Shown one piece after another: positions 25,129 to 34,029 of a stretch of 64,000 bases of DNA. The stretch is from Amycolatopsis saalfeldensis (GTDB lineage Bacteria > Actinomycetota > Actinomycetes > Mycobacteriales > Pseudonocardiaceae). The notes below the pieces were generated by a model. It made no database searches. It was given only the letters and a program-made list of their open reading frames with translations, and was not told where the DNA came from. How positions within the stretch are numbered: the first letter of the stretch is position 1; each line of letters begins with the position of its first letter. The stretch is from positions 310,001 through 374,000 of the forward strand of contig NZ_FOEF01000003.1 of NCBI RefSeq assembly GCF_900110575.1. Reading direction: 5' to 3'. The position numbers were made by a program, and so were the translations under genes.

Positions 25129-27057
25129 ATGGTCTTGTCGCGACGCGGGATGCTGTTCGGGACGGTGGGGCTGGGCGCCACCCTGGGGCTCGGGCTGACG
25201 CTGCCCGGCGGGGTCGCCGCCGCCTCCGTCACCCCGCCGGCCGGGCCGTTCCCGGCCCTGCCGCCGCTGCCCGCCGGCGCCCCGGTGCGCAAGCTGTTCA
25301 GCCCGCTGGAGCAGCGGTTCGGGCCGTACCTGGCGATCCTGCCCGGAATGGTGAACGACATCGAGGTGACCGACCCGGCGACGCTCGGCTATATGGGCGG
25401 CGGCTGGTGGCGCACCCCGAGTGTGCCGACCAACGCGCGGGTGCAGGAGCACGTGTTCACGCTGAGCTGGTTCCATGCGAACGCGCGCTCGTGGAACCCG
25501 TACTCCGGCAACGCGGCCCTGCTGAAACGCCTCGACGCGGCGATCGCGCATTATCTGAACCTGCAGCACGCCGACGGTTCGTGGCCCGAATACAGTGTGA
25601 CCGAGCAGTCCAAGGCCGCCACCGGGTTCGGCCTCGGCTACCTCGCCAAGACGCTGGCCAACCTGCGCCAGGCGAACGCGCTGCCCACCCGCCGCGGCCA
25701 GATCGGCACCGCGCTGCACCAGGGCATGACCTGGTTCCTCGAGCCGGCCAACCCGATCTGGGCGTCGCCGATCCACTACGCCAACCAGAACACCTCCGGC
25801 CTGGCCAGTTCCACCCGCGCGCTGAAGCTGAACCCGGACGCGGCGATGCAGGCGAAACTGGCCAGCCGGATCGCGTACCTCGCGGCGCACGGGCAGAGCC
25901 CGGCCGGGTTCTTCTACGAGCCGACCGGGATGGACATCAACTACAACTTCGAGGTGATGCTCCCGGAGCTGGCCGAGATCTACGTGCTCACCGGCGACAA
26001 GACCGTGCTTTCGATGGCCTCGAAGTTCGCGGGCTGGTTCGGCTACAACGTCGTGCGCGAGCCGGACGGCACCGGTTCGCTGACCTACGTCGGCATGTCC
26101 GCCCGCACCACGGTGACCGGTTACGACAACGTGATCCCGGACCCGGACCGCACGAACCTGGCCTCGTTCTTCGTCCCCGAAGTCCCCGCGCTGGCCCCGT
26201 TCTTCACCTCGGCCGAGGACCGCGCCGCGACGAGGGCGGCGTGGGCGGCCGCGTCCGGCCCGGCCCCCGGACTGGCCAAACAGGACACTTCGCCGCGGAT
26301 CATCGCGCACGCGCCGTACGGGGAATCGTTGCCTTCCAAGGCGGCCAAGCAGGCGGCGATCGCCAAGCTGCCCTACCTGGCGAGCAAGGACTTCGCGGTG
26401 CAGCGCCGTGACGACCTGACGAAGCAGGCGTACACCTTCATCCGGCGGCCCGCGCTGTACCTCGCCGCGTTCTTCGGCACCCGCCCGTCTTCGGAGGTGC
26501 GCGGCTCGGCCGGGCTGCTGTGGCACCCGGCCGCGGGCGCGATCGTGCAGAGCCAGCAGGACGACACCCAGTGCTGGGCGAGCCTCCTGCCCAACGGGAA
26601 CCCGGACGCGCGCAGCAACCTCGACGCCACCTACCAGGTCGGCGGACGGGCTTGGGACGGTCAGCGGATCGTGCCCGGCAGCGCGCCGGTGGTGGTGGCG
26701 TACGCCCTGCCGGACGGCCGGATCCGCACCACGCTCACCGTCACGCCGAACACGGTCACCCGCGCGGTGAAGGGCACCAGCGCGCTCACCGAGCAGGTCC
26801 CGCTGGTGCTCAAGCCGACCGACACAGTGTCCTTTTCGGACGGAACCCCGATCGGCCACGGCCGGAATTCCGCCGCGACCGCGACCGGGCTGACCATCCA
26901 CCGCGGCGGCAAGGCGATCACCATCGGCTGGGGCACCGCACTCGCCGCCTCGGTCACGGCGACCACGGTGAACGTCCTGTCCACCGGTGGCCGCCGGATC
27001 CACGTGCTGAGGGTCCCGCACGGCGGAACCCTCAGCACGGTCATCACCCTGCCGTGA
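25129..27057 (+). CDS. Tat-exported protein, possible polysaccharide lyase or hydrolase
   Basis: Secreted protein of 642 residues with a twin-arginine signal (SRRGMLFGTVGLGATLGLGL). The N-terminal 350 or so residues look helical with Trp/Tyr/Asn-rich motifs (FTLSWFHANARSWNPYSGN, ADGSWPEYSVTEQSKAA, FYEPTGMDINYNFEVMLPEL) as in alpha/alpha-toroid lyases. The C-terminal part is beta-rich and repetitive in Thr/Val. I cannot name the family. It starts behind GAAGGAG, follows a LacI operator and promoter, and lies beside GH78 and GH105 genes, so a role in plant or exopolysaccharide breakdown is likely. Its last 14 bases overlap the end of the convergent GH78 gene. Confidence 0.7.
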   Translation: MVLSRRGMLFGTVGLGATLGLGLTLPGGVAAASVTPPAGPFPALPPLPAGAPVRKLFSPLEQRFGPYLAILPGMVNDIEVTDPATLGYMGGGWWRTPSVPTNARVQEHVFTLSWFHANARSWNPYSGNAALLKRLDAAIAHYLNLQHADGSWPEYSVTEQSKAATGFGLGYLAKTLANLRQANALPTRRGQIGTALHQGMTWFLEPANPIWASPIHYANQNTSGLASSTRALKLNPDAAMQAKLASRIAYLAAHGQSPAGFFYEPTGMDINYNFEVMLPELAEIYVLTGDKTVLSMASKFAGWFGYNVVREPDGTGSLTYVGMSARTTVTGYDNVIPDPDRTNLASFFVPEVPALAPFFTSAEDRAATRAAWAAASGPAPGLAKQDTSPRIIAHAPYGESLPSKAAKQAAIAKLPYLASKDFAVQRRDDLTKQAYTFIRRPALYLAAFFGTRPSSEVRGSAGLLWHPAAGAIVQSQQDDTQCWASLLPNGNPDARSNLDATYQVGGRAWDGQRIVPGSAPVVVAYALPDGRIRTTLTVTPNTVTRAVKGTSALTEQVPLVLKPTDTVSFSDGTPIGHGRNSAATATGLTIHRGGKAITIGWGTALAASVTATTVNVLSTGGRRIHVLRVPHGGTLSTVITLP

Positions 27058-29473
27058 TCGCCGCGCGGTAGGAGTGGGTGCCCGGGGTGGCGGTGAAACG
27101 CCGGTCGCCCAGCCGGATCTGGCCGTGTGTGCCCGGCGGGGCGGTCACGGTCAGCGCGATCGAGGAGCCGTTCTTCTGCCAGCTCACCGTGATCGGCCCG
27201 TGCGGCGTGGGGACCTGGCCGCGGGCCCAGGCGACCGGCCCGGGGTGCGGCTCCACGGTGAACGTCGCGAAGCCCGGGGTGAGCGGGGTGACGCCGAGCA
27301 GGTCATTGGTCAGCGCGGGCAGCACGCCGGTGGACCAGCCGTGCGCGGCGGAGGTGTAGGCGCCCTCGTACATCGAGCCGCCCGGGCCGATGCCCTCCCA
27401 GTCCGTGACCCCCGGGTCGTGCGCGGCCATCGTGCCGTACATCCGCTTGATCTCGTCGACGGCGGAATCGGCCTGGCCGCTGCGGAACCGGGCCTGCAGC
27501 TCGGGGTAGGAGGTGAACGCGTACACCCGCTGCGAACCGCCGGCGATGAGGGAATCGTTGTCCATGAACGAGTTCCCGTACGGCAGCGCGGTGTGCTGCG
27601 CCAGGTAGCCGAGCGCCGAGGCCGTGCGCGCCGGGTCGGCGACCCCCGCGACGACCGCGATGCTGTTGCCGTCCTGGCCGTGCCGGACCGGTCCCGTGGC
27701 GGCGTCGAGGTACGCGCCCGCCGCCGGGTCCCACAGGTGGGTGTTGATCGCGCTCGACACGGCCGAGGCGCGCTGCGACCAGCGGTCGGCGTCGGCGGGG
27801 CGGTGGAGCGACCGCGCCAGCTGGGCCGCGTCGGTGAGCGCCTGGACGTACAGCGCGTTGTAGTAGGTGACCTCGCCGTCGCGGGGCAGGAACGCGTAAT
27901 CGCCGTAGCCGCTGGGCCTGGACAGCAGCCCGCGCGCGTCGGTCATCGACGGGTACCAGCCGTCGAGCGTCTTGGTCAGCGCGGCGTAGTACTTCGAGCC
28001 GTAGCCGGTGTCTCCGGTGTAGAGCACGTAGTCCCAGCTCGACGTGACCCACCACAGTGGATAGTCGAACAGGGGGAGCGTGTAGTCGTTGATCGACGCG
28101 GGCGGGATCCAGCCGTCGGCGCGCTGGTGATCGGCCAGGTCGGCGAGCACGGTGCGGGCCGCGGCCGCGGTGTCGTGCGTGAGGTAGGTGGTGCGGCCGG
28201 ACACTCCGACATCGCCGACATACGGGTCGCGGTCGCGTTTCGCGCCGTCGTGCAGCACCAGCTTTCCTTCCAGGGTCGGGCTGGCGGCGTTGCGCGGCTC
28301 GACATCGGTGGCGCGGAAGGTGTCGGTGACGAGTTCGTTGGTGTAGGCCGCGCCGTACCAGTAGCGGTTGAGCTCCTCATCGGAGGACTCGAACCAGCCG
28401 GTGTAGCCCGCCGGGGTGCCGAGCACCCCGGTGAACAGCAGCGAGACGTCGTCGAGGCGGACCTCGCCGCTCGGGATCGCGGCCGGGGCGTCGCCGGGCA
28501 GCGCGTCGAGGCTGATCCGGACGTAGCGGAAGCCGTGCAGGCCGTCGGCGCAGACCTGGCTGCCGGACTGGCAGCCCTTCGTGTCCGTCCACTGTGAACG
28601 TCCACTGGGGACGGCGTGCTGGTCGGTGCCGGGCCCGCCGGCGAAATCGGAGCGGGCGAAGTCGGACCGGTCGGTGAGGTACTGCCGGGTCTCGGAAAAC
28701 GCCAGCCGCACCCCGGGATTCCCGGCCGAGGCACCGTCGAAGGCGAGCTTCGGGTACCCGACCACGACCTTGCCGAAGTCGACCACCAGCGAGGGCACCG
28801 GCGGATCGGCGACCAGCCCCGGCCACAGCTCGTTCACGCGGGTGAACTCGCCCTTGTCCGTCGCCTGGTCCTTGGTCACGGTCAGCCGGACCTGCGTGGT
28901 GGTCACCGGCCGGTCGAACGGGACGGCGAGCTGGGCCTTGGTGTTCCCGGTGACCGTCGCCGCGGTGTGCCAGGCGGCGCCGTCCCAGGTGTCGACGGTG
29001 AAGTCCTGCGGCACGCCGTCGCTGCTCGATTGCAGGGTGACGCCGGGCAGCGCGGTCGACGGCGTGGTGACGGTCAGGCTGTCCGGGTACGCGGCGAGCG
29101 TGTCGTCGTTCCAGAACGTGCCGGTGTCCCCGTCGATGGCGTTCGCGGCGTCGTAGGTGCGGGGCCGGCCATCGTTGCCGTTGTTGGGGGCGTGCGAGCT
29201 GGACGCGGTGGCGGTGGTGCCGGCGGGCCACCGGGGCTTGGCGGGCGCGGGCGGGCGGCGCAGCGTCGTCACGCCCGCGCCGAGCACCCCCTGTGGATTC
29301 GTCACGTCGCCGCTCACCTGCGTGACGGCGACGGGCCGGACGTCCCGGCTCTGCGGTCCGACGATGTAGCGCTGCCAGGACGGCGCCGCGTCGACCGGCG
29401 CATTCGCCAGCGCGGGCACGAGCAGCACGGTGACACCCAGAGCGAGCCCACGGACCAGGCGGCGATGCCTCAT
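27044..29473 (-). CDS. Secreted GH78 alpha-L-rhamnosidase-like protein
   Basis: Secreted enzyme of 809 residues expected to remove L-rhamnose ends from rhamnogalacturonan, flavonoid glycosides or similar. It has a Sec-type signal (VRGLALGVTVLLVPALANA), an N-terminal beta region with a discoidin-like stretch (NAIDGDTGTFWNDD), and an (alpha/alpha)6 barrel with the GH78 motif DGAKRDRDPYVGD. The classical motif is DxxxRDE; here Glu is replaced by Arg, as in the DGPKRDR type of GH78, so the acid residue must be assigned with care. The C-terminal beta domain begins around TPLTPGFATFTVEPHPG. A perfect LacI operator lies upstream (29507-29518). Confidence 0.82.
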   Translation of the reverse strand: MRHRRLVRGLALGVTVLLVPALANAPVDAAPSWQRYIVGPQSRDVRPVAVTQVSGDVTNPQGVLGAGVTTLRRPPAPAKPRWPAGTTATASSSHAPNNGNDGRPRTYDAANAIDGDTGTFWNDDTLAAYPDSLTVTTPSTALPGVTLQSSSDGVPQDFTVDTWDGAAWHTAATVTGNTKAQLAVPFDRPVTTTQVRLTVTKDQATDKGEFTRVNELWPGLVADPPVPSLVVDFGKVVVGYPKLAFDGASAGNPGVRLAFSETRQYLTDRSDFARSDFAGGPGTDQHAVPSGRSQWTDTKGCQSGSQVCADGLHGFRYVRISLDALPGDAPAAIPSGEVRLDDVSLLFTGVLGTPAGYTGWFESSDEELNRYWYGAAYTNELVTDTFRATDVEPRNAASPTLEGKLVLHDGAKRDRDPYVGDVGVSGRTTYLTHDTAAAARTVLADLADHQRADGWIPPASINDYTLPLFDYPLWWVTSSWDYVLYTGDTGYGSKYYAALTKTLDGWYPSMTDARGLLSRPSGYGDYAFLPRDGEVTYYNALYVQALTDAAQLARSLHRPADADRWSQRASAVSSAINTHLWDPAAGAYLDAATGPVRHGQDGNSIAVVAGVADPARTASALGYLAQHTALPYGNSFMDNDSLIAGGSQRVYAFTSYPELQARFRSGQADSAVDEIKRMYGTMAAHDPGVTDWEGIGPGGSMYEGAYTSAAHGWSTGVLPALTNDLLGVTPLTPGFATFTVEPHPGPVAWARGQVPTPHGPITVSWQKNGSSIALTVTAPPGTHGQIRLGDRRFTATPGTHSYRAAITAG

Positions 29474-29506
29474 GGCGAACCCTCGATCTTCAGCGGGGAC
29501 GGGGTT

Positions 29507-29518
29507 TGAAACGTTTCA
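29507..29518. promoter_or_regulatory. Perfect LacI-type operator before GH78
   Basis: TGAAACGTTTCA, 33 bases before the GH78 start. A -35-like TTGACA is at 29553-29548 on the minus strand, but no good -10 box is visible. It matches the operator core of the rha operon. Confidence 0.75.
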
Positions 29519-29609
29519 GACTCTTGCTGGGAAAAGTTTAAGAGGCGTGTCAAGAGACCTCCGTCGGCAGCCGGACGGCGGAAGGCGGCGCTCAGCCGGC
29601 GCATGCGAA

Positions 29610-29649
29610 ACCCGCGCGGCCCCCTTTTCGAAAAGGGGGCCGCGCGGGT
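29610..29649 (-). terminator. 40-base perfect palindrome after GH105
   Basis: Every base from 29610 to 29649 pairs (centre TTTTCGAAAA, ends ACCCGCGCGG and CCGCGCGGGT). It starts 17 bases past the GH105 stop and lies before the GH78 promoter, so a terminator is likely. The length and perfection are unusual. Confidence 0.7.
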
Positions 29650-29666
29650 CAGTGTCTACTGTGGAT

Positions 29667-30809
29667 TCAGGCCGCGCCGGTGATCTGCTCGTTCAGGTAG
29701 AGGAACGCGCCGACGCCGTGGAAGTCGTTGGTGGCGCGGGGCCGCGCGAGGTAGAACGGCGCGTCGCCGACGTTCGTGCCGACGCCGATCTGGGTGATCT
29801 GCGTGGCGCCGCCGTCGGCGATCGAGACGCGGTCTCGCACACCGGCGTATCCGGCGTCCACCACCGGCTGGTAGTCCTTCCCGAGATACCCGCGCTGGAT
29901 CCCGCGCGAAAGCGTGTACGTGAACAGGCTCGAGCACGAGGTCTCGGTCCAGTTGCCCGCCAGCGTCGGCCTGACCGGCAGCTGGAACCACCGGCCGGTC
30001 GCGGGGTCCTGCCACTTGCGGAAGCCGTCGGCGAGATAGCGCACGATGCCGGTCAGCGCGCCGCGGTCCGGCGCCGTCTGCGGAAGCGCGTCGAGCACGT
30101 CGACGTTCGCCGCGCCGAACCAGCCGACCGCGCGGCACCACACTTCGGGGGAGTGGCCGGTGGCCGGGTCGGACCAGCTCGCCTTATGCGTTTCGTCGTA
30201 GGCGTGGTACAGCAGGCCGCCGGGATTGCGCAAGTGACCGAAGTAGGTAAGCAGCTGCTTCGCCGCTTGTGTGGTGGCGAAGGAATCGCCGGTGTCCGCG
30301 CCGTAATGCGCGAGGAACGGGGTGAGCATGAACGCGCCGTCGGCCCACAGCTGCCCGGTCAGGCCGGTGTTGTGGATGAACCCGCCGTCGGAGGTCTTCG
30401 GGTAGGTGTCCAGGCGCGTGCGGATGCGCTGCGCGGCGAGCGAATAGCGCTGGTCGCCGGTCTGCTGCGCGAGGATCAGGAAGACGTTGCCGGCGAGCAT
30501 GCTGTCGAGGTCGTTGTAGGCGTTGCCGGTGCTGCCGTCCGGCTTGACCTTCGCGGCGCCCCAGTCCTCGAGGTAGTCCACGTACCGGGAGTCGTGGGTG
30601 CGCTGGTAAACGCGGTACAGGCCGAGCAGGAACAGGGCGTCGGTGTAGCCCAGTCCCAGTGAGGCGGCGGGGTGCGCGGCGATCGTCGAATCCGCGACCG
30701 CGCGGGAGAGGTCGGCGCGCGTCGCGGCCGAGGCCGCCACCGGCGCCTGCAGCAGGCCGACGGCGACGAGAATGGTGCACAGTAATCGGAAAACGGTACG
30801 GTTCGCCAA
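29667..30809 (-). CDS. Secreted GH105 unsaturated rhamnogalacturonyl hydrolase-like protein
   Basis: Secreted enzyme of 380 residues of the GH88/105 fold that releases the unsaturated uronic acid left at chain ends by pectin lyases. Features: LLCTILVAVGLLQAPVAASA signal, GQLWADGAFMLTPFLAHY with the likely catalytic Asp, GHSPEVWCRAVGWFGAANVD, and WTETSCSSLFTYTLSRGIQRG near the end, all GH105-like. I chose TTG 30809 because AAAGGAG is 9 bases upstream and the signal peptide then begins properly; TTG 30872 would add 21 unusual residues. The likely product, an unsaturated uronate plus rhamnose, links it to the rhamnose operon. Confidence 0.85.
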   Translation of the reverse strand: MANRTVFRLLCTILVAVGLLQAPVAASAATRADLSRAVADSTIAAHPAASLGLGYTDALFLLGLYRVYQRTHDSRYVDYLEDWGAAKVKPDGSTGNAYNDLDSMLAGNVFLILAQQTGDQRYSLAAQRIRTRLDTYPKTSDGGFIHNTGLTGQLWADGAFMLTPFLAHYGADTGDSFATTQAAKQLLTYFGHLRNPGGLLYHAYDETHKASWSDPATGHSPEVWCRAVGWFGAANVDVLDALPQTAPDRGALTGIVRYLADGFRKWQDPATGRWFQLPVRPTLAGNWTETSCSSLFTYTLSRGIQRGYLGKDYQPVVDAGYAGVRDRVSIADGGATQITQIGVGTNVGDAPFYLARPRATNDFHGVGAFLYLNEQITGAA

Positions 30810-31020
30810 GGGGACCAGCTCCTTTGCCGGGGTACGCCGGTGATCTTCGGCGTGAATCGCCGAAACGGTCAACCGCCCGCCGGGGAAAAGAACCGGACAG
30901 AAAACGGGACTAATATATCGATGGGGGCGTTGTTTTCATTGACTTCCCCGGCGGCCGGCCGCTTCCCTGTTCTTGGTGCCCTGGTCGCGGGGCGCCTCGC
31001 TTCGGCTGGAGGAGCCCACC
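30810..31020. promoter_or_regulatory. Divergent control region between GH105 and GH59
   Basis: Contains an inverted repeat TTCGGCG-TGAAT-CGCCGAA (30846-30864), an AT-rich TAATATAT (30911-30918) that could be a -10 for either direction, and a -35-like TTGACT (30939-30944). None forms a complete consensus promoter, so the exact start sites are unclear. Confidence 0.4.
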
Positions 31021-33765
31021 ATGGTCCTGGCCCGGATCGCCCGCCTGTCCGCGGTGCTCCTGCTGGCCCTCGCCGCGCTGGTCGTGCCGGCCGCGACGGC
31101 CACCGCCGTCACCGCCACCGATGTTTCGGTGAACGGGACGGCGACGGGCCGGACCTTCGACGGCGTCGGCGCGATCAGCGGCGGTGGCGGCAATTCCCGG
31201 CTGCTGCGCGATTATCCGCCGGAGCAGCAGGCGCAACTGCTCGACTACCTGTTCAAGCCCGGTTACGGCGCCGCGGTGCAGCTGCTGAAGCTGGAGATCG
31301 GCGGCGACGCGAACTCCACCGACGGCGCCGAGCCCAGCCACGAGCACGTGCGCGGCCAGGTGAACTGCGACGCCGGCTACGAGTTCTGGCTGGGGGAGCA
31401 GGCGGTCGCGCGCAACCCGGGGATCAAGCTGGTCGCGCTGCCGTGGGCCGCGCCCGGCTGGATCGGCGGTGGGAACTTCTGGTCCCAGGACATGATCGAC
31501 TACGACATCTCCTGGCTCGGCTGCGCGAAGCAGCACGGACTGACCGTCAGCTACCTCGGCGGCTGGAACGAGAAGGGCCACAACACCGCCTGGTACAAGG
31601 ATTTGCGCACCTCGCTCGACGCCAACGGCTACGGCTCGGTGCAGATCGTCGGCGACGACACCGACTGGGGGACCGCCGACGACATGCTGTCCGACCCGGC
31701 GTTCGGCAAGGCGGTCGGCATGGTCGGCGCGCATTACCCGTGCGGCTACCTGTCCGACGCGACCTCGTGTGCTTCCAGCGCGAACGCCGTTGCGACCGGG
31801 AAACCGCTGTGGGCCAGCGAATTCGGCTCCCAGGACCAGGATTCCGGCGCGCAGTTGTTGATCCGCAGCGTCACCCGCGGCTACCTCGACGGGCAGATGA
31901 CCGGCTTCATGAACTGGCCGATCATCGCGGCCCTGTACCCGAACCTGCCGTTCAACACGGTGGGCCTGGCGACCGCGAACTCGCCGTGGTCGGGCGCGTA
32001 CCAGCTGGGCAAGAACCTGTGGGCGACCGCCCAGGTCACCCAGTTCACCCAGCCCGGCTGGAAGTTCCTCACCGGCTCCGCGAGCGGCTACCTCGGCGGC
32101 GATCGCGCGAACGGCAGCTACATCAGCCTGAAATCGGGCAATGGCACGGACTACTCCACCATCTACGAGACGACCAGTGCCACCAGCGCGCAGACCGTGA
32201 ACGTCCAGGTCTCCGGCGGGCTGGGCACCGGCGCGGTGCACGTCTGGTCGAGCGACCTCGGCTCGGCCAACCAAGCGGACTACTTCGTCAAACAGGCCGA
32301 CGTGACCCCGCAGAACGGCTCGTACTCGCTGACGCTGCAGCCCGGCCGGGTCTACTCGGTCACCACCACGACCGGGCAGGGCAAGGGCACCGCGACCGCG
32401 CCGGCCGAGCACGGCCTGGCGCTGCCGTATTCCGACAACTTCGACGGCAACACCACCGGCACCGAGGCGAAGTACTTCTCCGACATGCAAGGCGCGTTCG
32501 AGTCCCGCCCGTGTGCCGACGGCCGCGCCGGGCAGTGCCTGCAGCAGGTCGCCCCGGTCAAGCCGATCGAATGGCAGGGCGACAGCGACGCGTACGGCCT
32601 GATCGGCGACCTGGCCTGGCGGGACTACAGCGTCGCGGTCGACGTGGACCTGCAGCAGTCCGGCACCGTCACCCTGCTGGGCCGGGCGAACACCCAGAAC
32701 CGGCCGCAGAATCGCCAGGCCGCCTACCAGCTGCGCCTGGACGAGCGGGGCGCGTGGTCGATCGCGAAGAACGACAGCAACGGCGAGCTGACCACCCTGG
32801 CTTCGGGCACGACCGGCGCGCCGGGACTGAACTCGTGGCACCGCGTCGGCCTCAGCTTCTCCGGTGACGACATCACCGCGACGCTCGACGGCGCCACCCT
32901 CGGCACCGCCGCGGACAGCTCGTTCCCCGCGGGCCAGGCCGGGTTCGGCGTGGCCGGCTACCAGACGGACCTGTTCGACAACCTGTCGGTGGCCGCGGCC
33001 CCGCCCGGGAACCACAGCGGTGTCCTCAAAGGACTGGAGTCCGGGATCTGCGCCGACGTGCCGAAGGTGAGCGACCAGAACGGCACCGCGATCGCGCTGT
33101 GGGACTGCAACGGCGGCGTGAACCAGCAGTGGACGGCCACCCCCGCCGGGCAGCTGATGGTGTACGGCACCAAATGCCTCGACGGAACCGACCCCGCGGC
33201 CGCGCGGATCCAGGACTGCACCGGCGCGGCCGCGCAGAAGTGGGACCTGAAGGCCGACGGCACCGTGGTGAACGGCGGTTCGGGCCAGTGCCTGGCCGCG
33301 TCCGGCACCGCGCCGGCCGACGGGCTCGGCACGGCGTCGTGCACCGGCGCCCCGAACCAGGGCTGGGCCCGCAGTCCGGCGCCGAGCATGCTGCAGGGCC
33401 GCGCGTCCGGCCGGTGCGCGGACGTGCCCGCGGGAGACTCGACGCCCGGCGTCCGCCCGACCCTGTGGGAATGCCACCACGGCAGCAACCAGGAGTGGAC
33501 GTCCACCGCCACCAACCAGCTGACCGTGTTCGGCAACCGCTGCCTCGACGTGGTCGGCGGCGGCACGGCCGACGGCACCCCGCTCCAGATCAGCGAGTGC
33601 ACCGGCGTCGCGGCCCAGCAGTGGCGGGTCCGCTCGGACGGCGCCGTGGTGAACGTCGCGTCGGGCCAATGCCTGGACGCCGAGGGCGGCGGCACCGCGG
33701 ACAGCACCCCGCTCGTGGTCTCCGGCTGCACGGGATCGGCGAGCCAGCAGTGGACGCGGGCGTAA
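31021..33765 (+). CDS. Secreted GH59 galactosylceramidase-like protein with two ricin-type lectin domains
   Basis: Secreted protein of 914 residues. A signal peptide (LSAVLLLALAALVVPAATAT) is followed by a GH59 barrel, start FDGVGAISGGGGNSRLLRDY, with acid/base GGWNEKG (Glu near 184) and nucleophile WASEFGSQD (Glu near 267). A beta/lectin-like domain follows (about 470-660), then two ricin B (CBM13) domains with QxW repeats such as NQQWTA, AAQKWDL, NQEWTS and AQQWRV. GH59 enzymes remove galactose from glycolipids or galactan side chains. It starts behind GGAGG and is divergent from GH105. Actual substrate unknown; a galactan side chain of pectin would fit the neighbours. Confidence 0.85.
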   Translation: MVLARIARLSAVLLLALAALVVPAATATAVTATDVSVNGTATGRTFDGVGAISGGGGNSRLLRDYPPEQQAQLLDYLFKPGYGAAVQLLKLEIGGDANSTDGAEPSHEHVRGQVNCDAGYEFWLGEQAVARNPGIKLVALPWAAPGWIGGGNFWSQDMIDYDISWLGCAKQHGLTVSYLGGWNEKGHNTAWYKDLRTSLDANGYGSVQIVGDDTDWGTADDMLSDPAFGKAVGMVGAHYPCGYLSDATSCASSANAVATGKPLWASEFGSQDQDSGAQLLIRSVTRGYLDGQMTGFMNWPIIAALYPNLPFNTVGLATANSPWSGAYQLGKNLWATAQVTQFTQPGWKFLTGSASGYLGGDRANGSYISLKSGNGTDYSTIYETTSATSAQTVNVQVSGGLGTGAVHVWSSDLGSANQADYFVKQADVTPQNGSYSLTLQPGRVYSVTTTTGQGKGTATAPAEHGLALPYSDNFDGNTTGTEAKYFSDMQGAFESRPCADGRAGQCLQQVAPVKPIEWQGDSDAYGLIGDLAWRDYSVAVDVDLQQSGTVTLLGRANTQNRPQNRQAAYQLRLDERGAWSIAKNDSNGELTTLASGTTGAPGLNSWHRVGLSFSGDDITATLDGATLGTAADSSFPAGQAGFGVAGYQTDLFDNLSVAAAPPGNHSGVLKGLESGICADVPKVSDQNGTAIALWDCNGGVNQQWTATPAGQLMVYGTKCLDGTDPAAARIQDCTGAAAQKWDLKADGTVVNGGSGQCLAASGTAPADGLGTASCTGAPNQGWARSPAPSMLQGRASGRCADVPAGDSTPGVRPTLWECHHGSNQEWTSTATNQLTVFGNRCLDVVGGGTADGTPLQISECTGVAAQQWRVRSDGAVVNVASGQCLDAEGGGTADSTPLVVSGCTGSASQQWTRA

Positions 33766-33829
33766 CGCCGGGGCCCCGGCGAGCGACCGCGTCGGCAGAG
33801 GGCACAGCCGATCCGGCGGGAGTCGAACG

Positions 33830-34027
33830 ATGGCGGACAACGAGCAGTCAGCGAACTACGAGACGGCCGCGCGGCAGCTGGACGAGACCTTCAACAAGGG
33901 AGGGACCCACGACCCTGAGACCCCGGTCATCCGCGTCCATTCCGTGCCCGATCCCCTCCGGCCGGTCCCGGACCCCGTGACGCCGGCCCCGGCCGCGAAT
34001 CCGGAGGCGGAGCCGAGCGGCGCGTAA
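33830..34027 (+). CDS. Small acidic, Pro-rich protein of unknown function
   Basis: A 65-residue hydrophilic protein: MADNEQSANYETAARQLDET, then a PVPDPVTPAPAANPEAEP tail likely to be disordered. ATG preceded by GGGAG. It ends 2 bases before the GTG of the DUF6338-like gene, so the two are probably co-expressed. No signal peptide or known domain. Confidence 0.6.
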   Translation: MADNEQSANYETAARQLDETFNKGGTHDPETPVIRVHSVPDPLRPVPDPVTPAPAANPEAEPSGA

Positions 34028-34029
34028 CC

